64,000 nucleotides of DNA from Floccularia luteovirens. Taxonomy: Eukaryota; Basidiomycota; Agaricomycetes; Agaricales; Squamanitaceae. The notes under the pieces are model-generated. The model made no database searches. It was not told the origin of the DNA and was given only the letters and a program-made list of their open reading frames with translations. Each line of letters begins with the position of its first letter. Position 1 is the stretch's first letter. This document shows, in pieces, positions 32,989-43,804 of the stretch. Where the stretch lies: contig VSJF01000004.1 of the NCBI GenBank assembly GCA_009739215.1, forward strand, positions 2,046,001-2,110,000. The letters run 5' to 3'. A program made the translations under genes and the position numbers.

Positions 32989-34551
32989 TATCAGCAAATC
33001 CTGGTTTTAGTCTGACTTAAGCCATAATAAGCCATAGCATCTGTAGTGATCCATAGTGACCCATAGTGATCCCATAGATTTTGGCTATTTTCCATAGTGA
33101 CCCATAATAGGCCTACAGATGTCAATCATTTCTATAGTAATCCATAGTAACTCATAGTAATCCATAGTATTCATAGTATTCCATAGTAACCCATAAGTAT
33201 CCATAGTATTTCATAGTGATCCTATAGTATTCCATAGTAACTCATAGTAGTCTATAGATATTAATCATTTCCATAGTATTCTATAAATGCTATATAAATT
33301 TGTATAATAATATATAGTAATCTGTAGTATTTTGACTTAGAGTACTATTCCACTTTTTGGATTAGATAAGAGAAAGATTTTTGGACTTAGAAAATTTTTA
33401 TTTTTGAAGTTCAAATTTTGACTTCAGCAAAGTCACATGACCTGTGGCTGACATGGCATACTTTGAACTTCAACTTTTTTTTTTGCTTTGAAGTTTTCAA
33501 CCTTCATCTTTATAAGTCATTTTTTCCTTCTTTTCTTTTACTAATATTCTTTTCCTAGATTTATTCCATTATCATATATCTTTGCCATATCTGCTTATTG
33601 TTAGGATCTAGGAATGGAAGGAGTTGAGGAAATGTGATAGCTTGGGCATTTAGTATGTTTTGTGTCTACTTTTTTTCTTTTTTTTTTATATGTTTTCAAC
33701 TTTCTCCCCTGTATAGTCTGATTTTTTCCTTCTTGTTTATACATTTCCTCTCTTTCTAGTTATGTTTTCAATCCCCTTTCTCTTATTTCATGTGTCTGAC
33801 TTTTTTCCTTGTTTTTTCATATGTTTTCAACTTTTTTCTTTCTTTCTATATGTTTCTAACTTTTTTTTGCCTTTTTTGGTATATTTCTAACCTTTCCCTT
33901 TTTTGTCATGTTTCTGACTTCTTCTGTCTTTTTAGTTATGTTTTCTGACTTGAAATTTTTTTTTTCTCACTTGGTATGTTTTTTTTATGTTTTTTTTTCC
34001 TAACTTTTTATGTTTTTTTCTATGTTTTTTTTAAACTTTTTTTATGTTTTTTTTCCAACTTTTTTATGTTTTTTTTTTTTTTGACTTTCTATGTTTTTTT
34101 TTTCCAACTTTTTATGTTTTTTTGTCTGACTTTTTTTGTCTTTTTTTAAATTTCTTCTATATAGTATTATATAGTAGTATGTAGTAATTGTAGTAGTAAA
34201 AATAAAATGAATATAATAAAATGAATAATCTAATAAAGTATATATACTATTATAGTAGTGCTATAGAGTGCTCTGAAGTTGAGAACTCATGCTATAGGCA
34301 CTATAGGCACTATGGCTTACTATGAATTACTATACAAATATCTATGGAGCACTATAGAGTACTATAGAGCACTATATAGATGCCTATTCATCTATGGAGC
34401 ACTACAGAGATACTTATATATCTATGGAGCACTATGGAGTGCTACTGGAGTGCTCTGGAGTTGGAAACCCATGCTATAGACACTATGGGCACTAATGGCA
34501 CTATGGAGCACTCCATAGTGCTTCATAGTTGATCCTAAGGATTTGCTAATG
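32989..34551 (-). mobile_element. Non-autonomous TIR element, copy III (about 1.56 kb)
   Basis: Left terminus TATCAGCAAATCCTGG preceded by TA; right terminus ...AAGGATTTGCTAATG. Internal order is inverted relative to copy II: the core AGTCACATGACCTGTGGCTG lies near 33430 and a T-rich block (33640-34140) mirrors the A-rich block of copy II. Arrays of CCATAGTA/CTATGGAG units fill both subterminal parts. No transposase frame is present. Confidence 0.75.
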
Positions 34552-34619
34552 TGACTTAACATAAAGTCACTTATAGACCAATAAAGCTTTATGTAAGACC
34601 ATATCTTGAGTGATGAATA

Positions 34620-36228
34620 CAGTGGCGATCAAAAGTATTGCACAGCCACTATAAAACTGATCTAAATTAAGCTACTGCTCACAAAACATTCATGTATTAA
34701 GTTAATTATATAGTCAAATTGTAGCTAGACAAGTCAAGAATATAATAGGAATGTGTAGAATATGTAGTTCTACTTGTATTGATAAGAAAGTTCCATAGAA
34801 TATAAAAAGTAATAGTGCAATTCTTTTGCTCATACCCCTATGACTAGAAAGATTAGCATATTGTGAAAGAACTACTTGATGAAATCCTTACCAGTTTTCA
34901 GTATTTTGTACAGCCACCTCAAGTGATTACTAATGCAGTAATGTGGCAGGGCATACTCTCATATAGAGTGTCCAGTGCCTGACATAGGAAGTTGTACCAC
35001 TCCTCCTGAAGTGCAAGTCCACAACTCCTTCCTATTTGTTGGTAATGGGTTGTGAGCATAAACCAAGAAATCTAATTGGTCCCATACATGCTCAATAATG
35101 TTCATATCTGGGCTAGAAAGAGGCCATGGTAATTATTTTATGTTTTTTTGCTGAAACTACTGCTTGGCAATCTTGGATGTATACTTAGAGTTATTGTTTT
35201 GCTGGAAAATAAGACCTTCCTTTCCTGTATGTCGAATCTTCAGATCCTTCAGAGTGCCGAGGAATTGTTTATCGAGGATATCGACATAATTGGGCCCACA
35301 CATAATCCCATTTATCCAATGAAGCCTTCTCATGCCCTTTGATGTGATCATGCCCCACACCATCAGGTTTCCTAGCACCATGTTTGATATTTTTCTTGAT
35401 AAATCGATTATCAAGGGCCTGTCCAGAGTGAAACCATGCATACTGATGACTATCTGACTTGAATAGAAGGAATTTGGACTTATCTGAAAATCCCACCCTT
35501 TTCCAGTCATCAACAGTCTAGCTTGCATGCTGTAATGCCCAAAGACAGTGCTTCTCCTGGTTTGCTGGAGAAATGTAGGGCTGAGACCTGTGCACTTAGC
35601 AGACTAATCCATATTCCTTTAGGTTTCATGCAATTGTATGACGAGATACCTGAGGAAAAGCCTTCTTGACCACTTCAGTAGCATTAGATGCCTCAGTTTT
35701 TGCAAGCATTTGGGCTGCAACTTGAATATTGCACACTTCTAATTTATGAGGCCAACCTGTTTTTGGAGTAACATAATAAGGGTCATTTGATTTTTCGAAG
35801 CGCTTTAGTATTTGAGCTACAGTAGTGTGATGAATACCTAATTCTTTGAGCAATTTCATTATTGTCCATGGTGAGCTTCTTGAAATTGAAAATCCAGGCA
35901 ACTTTGGTGGGAGATGTGTAGACCATGTCTGTATGTAGGATGATAAATTAATTTCTCATTGCAAACTCCATCTGATCCCTTATAAATTCTAACTAAGTGT
36001 TTCAAATACACTTGATCAAAAGTATTGCACATGGTTTCATGCTAGTAAAATGCAAGTATTTGGTCTGATTCTTATTAATAATACTAAAACACATTTTTAT
36101 TATATTAACTACATGTGTATCTATCTAAAACATTCATTTTATTTGAGATGAAAGCCTCAATGCGCTCTTGAGTGCATGATGCGACGCAGTCACAGTAGGT
36201 GGCTGTGCAATACTTTTGATCACCACTG
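34620..36228 (-). mobile_element. Tc1/mariner transposon, dead
   Basis: 1,609 bp with terminal inverted repeats CAGTGGCGATCAAAAGTATT / AATACTTTTGATCACCACTG, bounded by TA on both sides. The minus strand encodes a Tc1-type transposase: helix-turn-helix part at 35901-35626, catalytic part at 35528-35157 and onward to about 34960. The second catalytic motif reads QQNNNSKYTSK where QQDN is expected, so Asp is replaced by Asn, and SPDMNIIEHVWD marks the Glu. Stops and frame changes separate the blocks. Each end also holds an inner, opposite copy of the repeat (near 34815 and 36015). Confidence 0.9.
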
Positions 36229-37036
36229 TAGCACTGTCCAGTGTCTTTGTAAAGAGGTAGAGAAGGTGTGGGGTAGAAGTAATAGGACAAAAAGGGAAAA
36301 GTTGAAACAGAAAACTTACACCATGAATATCTAGAGGGACACACAACAAGGTGGCTTCAGTTATTCCCAAGAGACTACTGATGCCCAGGAGGGCATATAC
36401 AAGGGCTGCTCTTGTAGTGAAAATTGAAGAGTACATAGTGAGATGTAAAAAGAAATGAAAAAAAAATTGCAATGGCAGAGCTCATGCACTATGAGAAAAA
36501 TAGTGTGATGACCAAACCTTTCATCAAGATTCTAGTATTTGGCATGAGTATGCGAAACAGATATAAGAAACCTGCAGGATACTTAAGTAGAGTTATTTTG
36601 GTAGTAATGGGATATATGTTGTAACCATAATGTATACAGAAAACAAGAATAATCCACTGTGTGACAAGACAAAGTATATTGAATAATAGATACCTATTTA
36701 CAGATGTTATAGTGATGATACATACTTCACTGTTTATAGGACATAAATGAAAGATATTATTGAAAGATGTTATCAGGATATTCAATTTCTCTGCCAACAG
36801 AAACTTACACTACCAGAATAGAGTTGCATATTAACCCCCCACTTGTATAAATTGAGGTTGAATGCCTTGAGAGCATTGTTTGTGGCAGAAATTTTGAACT
36901 CATTAATATACTGATTACCCCCATAGTATTATGCATTTGGTAGATCATCAGAGTACTTGTTAGTTATGGTGTAACTATTTGCTTCTATAATTGCAAGACT
37001 AACCAGATTTGTAACAAAAAAAAGTAAGTGTTGGAA
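36229..37036 (-). other. Region with membrane-protein-like frames, no firm gene
   Basis: Minus-strand frames at 36797-36489 and 36472-36250 are hydrophobic, with two to three possible membrane segments each, and could be exons of a decayed membrane protein. I recognise no family. The rest shows nothing. Confidence 0.3.
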
Positions 37037-37594
37037 TGTTACCGCTATGTATGTTTATTGTTGTAGATAGGAGTCGAGTCGAATGCTAGTCATGTTTCCC
37101 TAGCGCATTGAGGGGTAAAGTCCTCGAACTAGTTACTTTTGCCACTAGTGGGGGCCTCGTCGAGGTCAATTACGACGGAGGGGGCAGCCAGGCGTTTCAG
37201 GCTGCTCGCTGTCTTGCGTGCCATTATATACAACTTGCTAGCCGTCCTAGACTAGGGAGGGAGGTTTCGCTTAGAGCACACAGAGGTAGCAGAATAATCA
37301 AGCATGTTAGGCAGTATTCAAACTAAGGTCAAGCTGAGGCTTGCCTGTAGTTTGCGCTATCTTAAATACATAATCTGTACTACTAAGAATAGCCTACAAT
37401 GAGGCATATCACTAAGCCTACAAGTCATATAGAAGACGCGTTGAGTCAAACTGATGCGCGCGCGAGTCAAAAGGTGAAACACAAGAGTCAAGGTGCTAAA
37501 GATAGTAAACATGAGGAGAACGCGTTGAAGACGCGTGTGTTTAAACTGTTCTAAAGTCCAGGGAGATATCGTAAGTCCGGATAAGGTCATAACA
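37037..37594 (-). repeat. Solo LTR-F, CpG-rich (apparently young)
   Basis: Antisense LTR-F, TGTTACCGCTATG...AAGGTCATAACA, flanked by TGGAA (37032-37036 and 37595-37599). Unlike every other LTR-F copy it keeps many CpG sites, including GATGCGCGCGCGAG and two ACGCG blocks near 37440-37530. Confidence 0.9.
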
Positions 37595-37762
37595 TGGAAC
37601 ATGAATTATTACAAAAACATGCCTCTGAAGTGATGAGCTTGGGACTATGCCTGAGACATTTGCAAGGTGTTCACAGCTTTGATGCAGTTGTTAAGATGGC
37701 TAAGTAAGAGGCTTATGTTATCACCACCAAAGATGTTTACTATTGGAAAAATCAATGAACTT

Positions 37763-38336
37763 TATTATGACCTTATCCAGACTCCTTGATATTCCTGGAC
37801 TTTAGAACATGTGTGCATCATGTTTCTGCCTCATTTCCCACTCCTGTTGTATGTTTCACCTATATGACTTTTATGTTCCTTCTATATGACTTGTGTACAT
37901 TTCTAAATGACTAGTACTAGCTTCCTATGACTTGTACTTGACTCAATGCTTATTCATGTAGCATGCAATACTTAGTCAGTAGCTTATTATTAGTTACCCT
38001 ACATTTGTATTTAAGTAGTGCAAAACTACAGTCAAGCCTCAGCTTGATCTTAGTTTTAAGTACTCCAATTTACTTGGATTATTACTCTGTTACCTTTTTG
38101 CAAACTTCCTCCCTAGTCTAGGACAGCTAGCAAGTTGTAAATAATGGCACAGGTGACACTGTACACTCTGAAACACCTGAGTAGTTTTATCTGCTGTAAC
38201 TGAACCTCAGTAAGGCCCTGGCAAGTGGCAGTTAGAAACTTGCATAAAGGCACTCTTCTTTACCACACTAGGGAAATCTGACTAGCATTACAATGAGACC
38301 AGTTGATGAAGCTCCTAAATTCACATAACAGTAACA
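37763..38336 (+). repeat. Solo LTR-F
   Basis: TATTATGACCTTATCC...CATAACAGTAACA, flanked by AACTT (37758-37762 and 38337-38341). It is CpG-poor. Confidence 0.88.
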
Positions 38337-38489
38337 AACTTGGTGAAGAACATCTTTCTGAAGATGTCAAGTATAGCAGGTAAGTATTTATGCCAGGGGT
38401 GATGTTTCAGCATTGTGTGTAGATAATCATAATTATCAGTACCATCTGTTACTACTAGTGCATGATCAAGAGGGTGGTTGGTCAACATC

Positions 38490-38965
38490 TTTGTCTGGAT
38501 TGCTAGTTAGATTTCCCTAGCATGGTAAAGGGAAATATCCTTTACACAGGTTTTTAACTAATACCTGTCAGGGCCTCGCTGAGGTCAGTTACAGCAGATA
38601 AACTAGTCAGGTGTTTCAGACTGTATGGTATCACTCATGCCATTATTTACAACTTGCTAGCTATCCTAGACTAGGGAGGAAGTTTGCAAAAAGATAACAG
38701 AGTAATAACCAAGTAAATTGGAGTACTTGAAACTAAGATCAAGCTGAGGCTTGTCTATAGTTTTGTGCTACTTAAATACACAACTACATATACTAATAAT
38801 AAACTAATGACTAGGGATTGCATGCTACATTAATAAGCATTAAGTCAACTACTAGTCATAGGAAGCATCGTGTGAGTCACATAGAAGATAATATAAGTCA
38901 TTTAGAAGATAGAACAAGTTAAAAGATAAAACATATGAAGAGAATGGAAACATAAGAAGGGAATA
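38490..38965 (-). repeat. LTR-F, antisense, truncated
   Basis: Carries the LTR-F landmarks in inverse order (TTTCCCTAGCATGG, CAGGGCCTCGCTGAGGTCAG, AAGCTGAGGCTTGTCTATAG), but the terminal AAGGTCATAACA is missing. 38966-39789 after it shows no recognisable gene or repeat. Confidence 0.75.
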
Positions 38966-39789
38966 TGGTGTGGAAAGGCTGCACAGCCTTGTCTCGGAAA
39001 TCACCATTTTCTTGCTATTGGTCGCCACCCACAACTTTAGCAATCCAATTAGCAAGTGACCAATAAGCCTACTATACATTCTCCTGATTCCATGTCATAT
39101 TAACTCTAATCCAGAAGCTACAGAAACCTCAGACATAGTCTATTTAAATATACCACATGATTTCCCTTACTTCCTTTTATCTCTCCAGCCCAGCAACCAA
39201 TCAATCCCCTGCATATCCTCTCTTAATCTTTATACCCCATGAACATTACAGTGCAACTTCTTCTGATCAACTTACTCTCCATTTAATGGCCACTGAGAAA
39301 ACCAAACTGTGGGATTGCCCTTCCTATCCTGACGATTGTGCTATCTGATGGCTTAGCACCCTTATTCACCCCTGTGCCATCTAGTTATCTCATGTGCAAC
39401 TCCAAAAATAGCGAGGTATGCTCTAGACTTCTGTGATCATGTGCAACATGAGCATTGTGCGCTCACTCACTGGCCTGTTGACTATACCAAACTCTTTATA
39501 ACTACTTTATTCTCTCCCCTACTCTTTCACTTATTTGAGATTGTATTCTCTCACACTCTTTGAACTATTTCTCCATTTGTCTTGTTTTTTCACACTGCCT
39601 TACAAATAGTAAAATTAAAAATACTTTGCTAGCTACTTGCAAATATTCTCTCTCTGTAGGAAGAATAAAAACTTATACAGTAGTTAGAAAAATTTAGTTT
39701 TCTTTTTCCCCTCTCCTCAGAGAATATTCAGAAGCAGAGAAACTAGCTCATCCTAAATTTCTTTACTCTCCCAACTGATTTCACTGCTT

Positions 39790-40030
39790 TTGCCCACTAT
39801 AAGTCATCTAACTTATCAAATATTGTCCTTCACACTCTTCTATTGGCATATTTGGACCCTTTAGTATAAAAACTCTCTTGTCCAAGTAAGGATCTCACTG
39901 TCACTTCATTCTTCCTTACTTCGCTTGGATGTCTCTTGCCTTCACTTATTCTCTCAACCTTGTCCTGTGTTTGCTCTCTTTATTCACTCTTGACATTGCA
40001 TTTATCTGTAACCTTACACAATCTCTTTCT
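39790..40030 (+). repeat. Dispersed repeat, partner of 28482-28720
   Basis: Sense copy of the repeat described at 28482, with TATAAAAACTCTCTTGTCC inside, which could be a TATA element. A promoter or LTR-like origin is possible, but no ends were found. Confidence 0.6.
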
Positions 40031-40129
40031 TACTCATCTCTAGAAGACATTTTAGATACACAGATAGAAGTGCTGTGTCCCATAGGTTTCTGAACCTACT
40101 TGCACTTCACCTTCTCTTCAACAGTGAAA

Positions 40130-41068
40130 GATTTGAGTTGTAGTTGGACTAAGAAGTCCTTGGGGCACAGCACTTCTATTTGCAATTCCTAAACTGTCAT
40201 CTGTAGAATAAGTAATAAAATATATAAAGATAATGGCTTTCAAAACAGAATGTTTGTTTTCAAAAATTTAAGTAATAAGAACTTATCAAGGATAATATTT
40301 ATTCTACTTTGAAATGTTTTTTTTATAGATCTGAAGCAGGTAGGTCTTGGTTTTAAAGTTTCAAATTCTATCTTCAAGACCTGCAGGACTTGTAAATGCA
40401 GTAAATGATGATAGTAGTGATTTCAAAAGATAATCAATAAGATCTTTTAGGATAGAATAAGATATTGAAACTGAGATTTTTGCCTTTTGAATACTAAGAT
40501 GAAGGTGAAGGGGAAAATTAACTTATTTTATTGTTCTGTTTTGAGCCCTATTTATATCTACTATGATACAGTAAGATACTTGAAACATAAATTTTTGCTA
40601 TAAAATTTTTAAAGTGATTGTACTAGTGAAGAATTTTAAAATAGGGGAAATATTTTAAAAAAATAAATAAAATGGAAATTTTTCTTTGAAATAAATTATG
40701 CTCCCTTCATAACTATTTGCAGCATTGTTACTTATAATCATAATCCACTGAGTACTTCCTAATGCAGTGTGATGTATTTGCTGAATACACTGTTTTGGAT
40801 TATAGAAATTTTCTGGGCTTGATGGGAAGACTAGGGTGCTGTTTGGTCTGGGCTCTCTATAGTGATTCCTGGATCTGAAACTGAGATCTGGTCTTGAAAC
40901 TGCAGGTCCATGTTGATATCTTCTAAGTTTTCATCTGATTAATCATATTGATAAGTATGTTTTGAAGGCACTAGGCATGAGTCATTTTAAAGGAGAATAT
41001 TATATGTTGTAAAAGAGTGGTTTCAAGCTATGTTGTTAAAAAGTATGAGGTATTACCATATTTGGTTC
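40130..41068 (+). repeat. Dispersed 0.95-kb repeat, copy 2
   Basis: Colinear with 21226-22170. It is cut near its end by LTR-B at 41069 and, a few bases on, by LTR-A at 41497. The shared tail (GGTT...AACCCATGG) resumes at 41941. Confidence 0.75.
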
Positions 41069-41485
41069 TGTTGAAGTTCAAACCGAACTCTGCAATTGTA
41101 CTACTGTAAGCAGTCAGATACAATGCAAGAAACCCTCTAAAATGCGTTCAAACAAGTGTAATATGATTAACTTTGTTTTCAGCAAGTATCTAGTATCTAT
41201 CTCTAGATACATAAGGAAAGCGCACTTGTTTGGCCCTGTTGTACCCAGGAAACCATAAGGCATGATAAATAGTGTCCACTATATCGCGTTTGAGTGTTTT
41301 GCAACACTCAGTGGACCTACAACTACAAAACAAAAGCAGAAATATTAAGAAATGTAAACTAAGTGTAAAAGTGCGAAATGAAAGTATTTTACTAATGCCA
41401 CTATTGTGGCATTTACATTAAAGTGCACAAAGTGCAAACTAATACTTTACTAATGCCTGTGTTATGGCATCTACTAACTTTAACA
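41069..41485 (-). repeat. Solo LTR-B
   Basis: 417 bp, TGTTGAAGTTCAAAC...CTAACTTTAACA, flanked by GGTTC (41064-41068 and 41486-41490). It is nearly identical to 9623-10039. Confidence 0.93.
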
Positions 41486-41496
41486 GGTTCAAACCC

Positions 41497-41940
41497 TGTT
41501 AGTGTGTGAATAGTGTGTATTCAGTTAGAGGAAAGTATGCTATAGAGGCCTCCTTATATACAATTCAGGAAGGCCTAGACTACTGTTCTAGACTGCTCAG
41601 GGTAGTGCTTCTAGCTTACTCTGACAGCTTCTAGTCTACTTCTGTTGCTATGATATCAGTACTTCTAGACTACCCTGAGTGCTTCTAGTCTACTCTGAGT
41701 GCTTCTAGGCTACCCTGATAGAAGCACCTCTGGTATCTATATAAGACCACTAGTTTCCAATTAGAACCCATTCTTCCTTTCCCTTCTATTCTACTACTAT
41801 CTTATACTGTCTGTACATACATCAGCAAACTCTGGATCTGCTATGGATGCTATGGAGTGCTATGAAGCACTCTATAGCACTTCATAGTATCCATAGCAGA
41901 CCCGGAGTTTGCTAATGTATAGTAGTAGACTATTGTAACA
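41497..41940 (-). repeat. Solo family A LTR carrying a 98-bp MITE
   Basis: TGTTAGTGTGTG...CTATTGTAACA, flanked by AACCC (41492-41496 and 41941-41945). It is longer than usual because of the MITE at 41820-41917. Confidence 0.92.
41820..41917. mobile_element. 98-bp MITE with near-full-length hairpin
   Basis: CATCAGCAAACTCTGGATCT at the left and AGACCCGGAGTTTGCTAATG at the right form inverted ends that extend through almost the whole element. TA flanks both sides. The termini match those of the 1.55-kb elements at 26940 and 32989, so this is their miniature derivative. Confidence 0.88.
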
Positions 41941-41945
41941 AACCC

Positions 41946-42099
41946 ATGGTGGTTTTCCACAATGGATACAAGTTATATAGAAGAATGAAAGAGTCATATA
42001 GATGAAACATATGATAGGAGCAGAAAACAAGACAGGAATGTAGTGCACATATATGTGCTAAAGTCCAGGGAGATAATATCAATCCAGATAAGGTCATAA
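41946..42099 (-). repeat. LTR-F terminal fragment
   Basis: Ends TAAAGTCCAGGGAG...GATAAGGTCATAATA, the 5' terminal part of LTR-F inverted, fused to the tail of the 0.95-kb repeat. Positions 42100-42289 show nothing. Confidence 0.65.
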
Positions 42100-42289
42100 T
42101 ATTATCCCCATTTATATATCAGAAGTCCCAGTACTTCTGATATTCATACAAATATCTATTTGCCTGTTAGTTAATGATGGAGCTCACTAGTCATATTGCT
42201 CATTGCAATATCATTCCATTTGTGGAAGTTATAATTGGGAGAGTAAAGGCAATGGAAGGGGCCCTGGTTTAGTTCTATTGTTCTGATGT

Positions 42290-42860
42290 ATCATTCTTTA
42301 GCTAAGTAGTCCAATATGCACTGTTTGTCTACACAATTGCCCAAATAATGTCCTGGCTTGTATTTCTTACAATAGGTGCATTAGTATTTGGGGCAGTCCA
42401 TTGCCCAGTGATAGATGGATCCATATTGGAAACATTTGTTGTTGATGGCTCTGAGAGTGACAGGAGTGGGTTTCTAAGGTTGGGGTAGTGATGAGGTTCT
42501 TGGCCTGCCTGAGTTGTATTCAGTATACTGGAGGGTGTGGACAGGATATGGTGGAATAAGAAGTGGCAGTCCTGGCTTCTGGTTTGATATATATAGACAA
42601 CTGGTCTGTGAGACCATTACTGTTGAGGCTCTCAAGTTGGAGAGTGCTGAGTTCCACAACTTTGGTAGTAAGTGCTTGCAGTTTCTGATAAATCCTCAAA
42701 TGAGATATGGAGTTCTCTGAATCTTGGTGCATTAGGTGGGGGCAATCTTGTTAAGCCAATCATTGATGAAGAGCCATTTTTCCTAGTCTTGGAAAAGGTG
42801 TTTAATGTCACAGAGTCTGAGGTAGTTAATCTCAGGAGAAATGCATGGACATGGTAGTTC
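42290..42860 (-). pseudogene. Retroelement gag relic with two zinc knuckles
   Basis: The minus strand gives CFQYGSIYHWAMDCP and CTYCKKYKPGHYLGNC near 42440-42320, preceded by a gag-like helical stretch (LRIYQKLQALTTKVVELSTL near 42700-42640). It is interrupted by stops. A gypsy or related retroelement is likely. 42861-43500 includes an antisense LTR-like end (GTTATTTCAACA at 43510-43521) but no gene. Confidence 0.5.
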
Positions 42861-43521
42861 TATGGATGTGATGCTTTCTGAATCTGAGGAGAGGATGTCT
42901 AGAGTCTAGATGTGGACATGCAAAGGTGGTGGTGATGGTAACTTAATAAGGGGTGATAAAGTGATGGTATTAGTGCTGGGGGTTGTGATGCTGATGCTGA
43001 TGTTGGTACAAGTATTGTAGATAGTTGAAGTAGTGATATGGGTGGTAGTAAAAATATGGTGAGCTCTCTAGTGGATAGGGGTTGCTAGAGCATATAGTGT
43101 TTTCATATAAGAAACTTAATAGTAAACATACTAGCTCAGTGTTTGCATGGTCAAACAACTATAATATTATTTATCTTCATTAGTAAACATACTAGCTACT
43201 TTACTATTAGTATAAATTGTAAGGAAAGAAAGGAACATTCTCACCTCAGTGTCTGTATAGGTCAAATGACTAAGGTGTTTGGAAAATATTAAGATGTTTA
43301 AATATTTAAAGAACAGATAGGTTATATCTTTTTCAGGTAGCATAAAAAGGAAAAACAAATGAATCTACTTTTAAGTAATCAAAGGAGGACATAAAAAAGG
43401 AATGGTATAATTATTGATGCAGGTGTTAATAAAAGGAATAGGTATAATAAAATGAAGATGCATTATGTCTGATGAATTTGGGTGTGTGTTTGGGCTTGTG
43501 TGCACTTGTTATTTCAACACT

Positions 43522-43800
43522 CCCCCTCAAGGGGGTGCAAGTCCAAATTCAGAAGCAAAATGCTTCACTTTTGCAGATGGAAGAGCTTTGGTGAGGGCAT
43601 CAGCTAGTTGTTCATCTATGAGACAGTAGATAAGTCAAAGAGAACCATTTTCAATAATGTAATGAATGAAATGAAAATAAATGTTGATGTATTTAGTGCA
43701 TGTGTGATATTGGTGATTTTTTGTGAGTTCTATTGCTGACTGGTTGTCTGAGAACAGGGTGGTGGATTTGAGTGTGGTGCTGAAGATTTGAGAAAGAAGA
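43522..43800 (-). pseudogene. Copia RNase H C-terminus (third copia lineage)
   Basis: The minus strand reads LADALTKALPSAKVKHFASE, preceded by FSDNQSAIELTKN, the usual end of copia RNase H. A polypurine tract (the complement of CTCCCCCTCAAG) and a TGTTGAAATAAC LTR start follow. It is broken by stops. The sequence differs from families A and B. Confidence 0.75.
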
Positions 43801-43804
43801 GAAT

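Noticed and set aside
39157..39348. 63-codon frame with PSYPDDC-like end
   Set aside because: No recognisable family and no repeat partner; could be a decayed exon but the evidence is too weak for a call.
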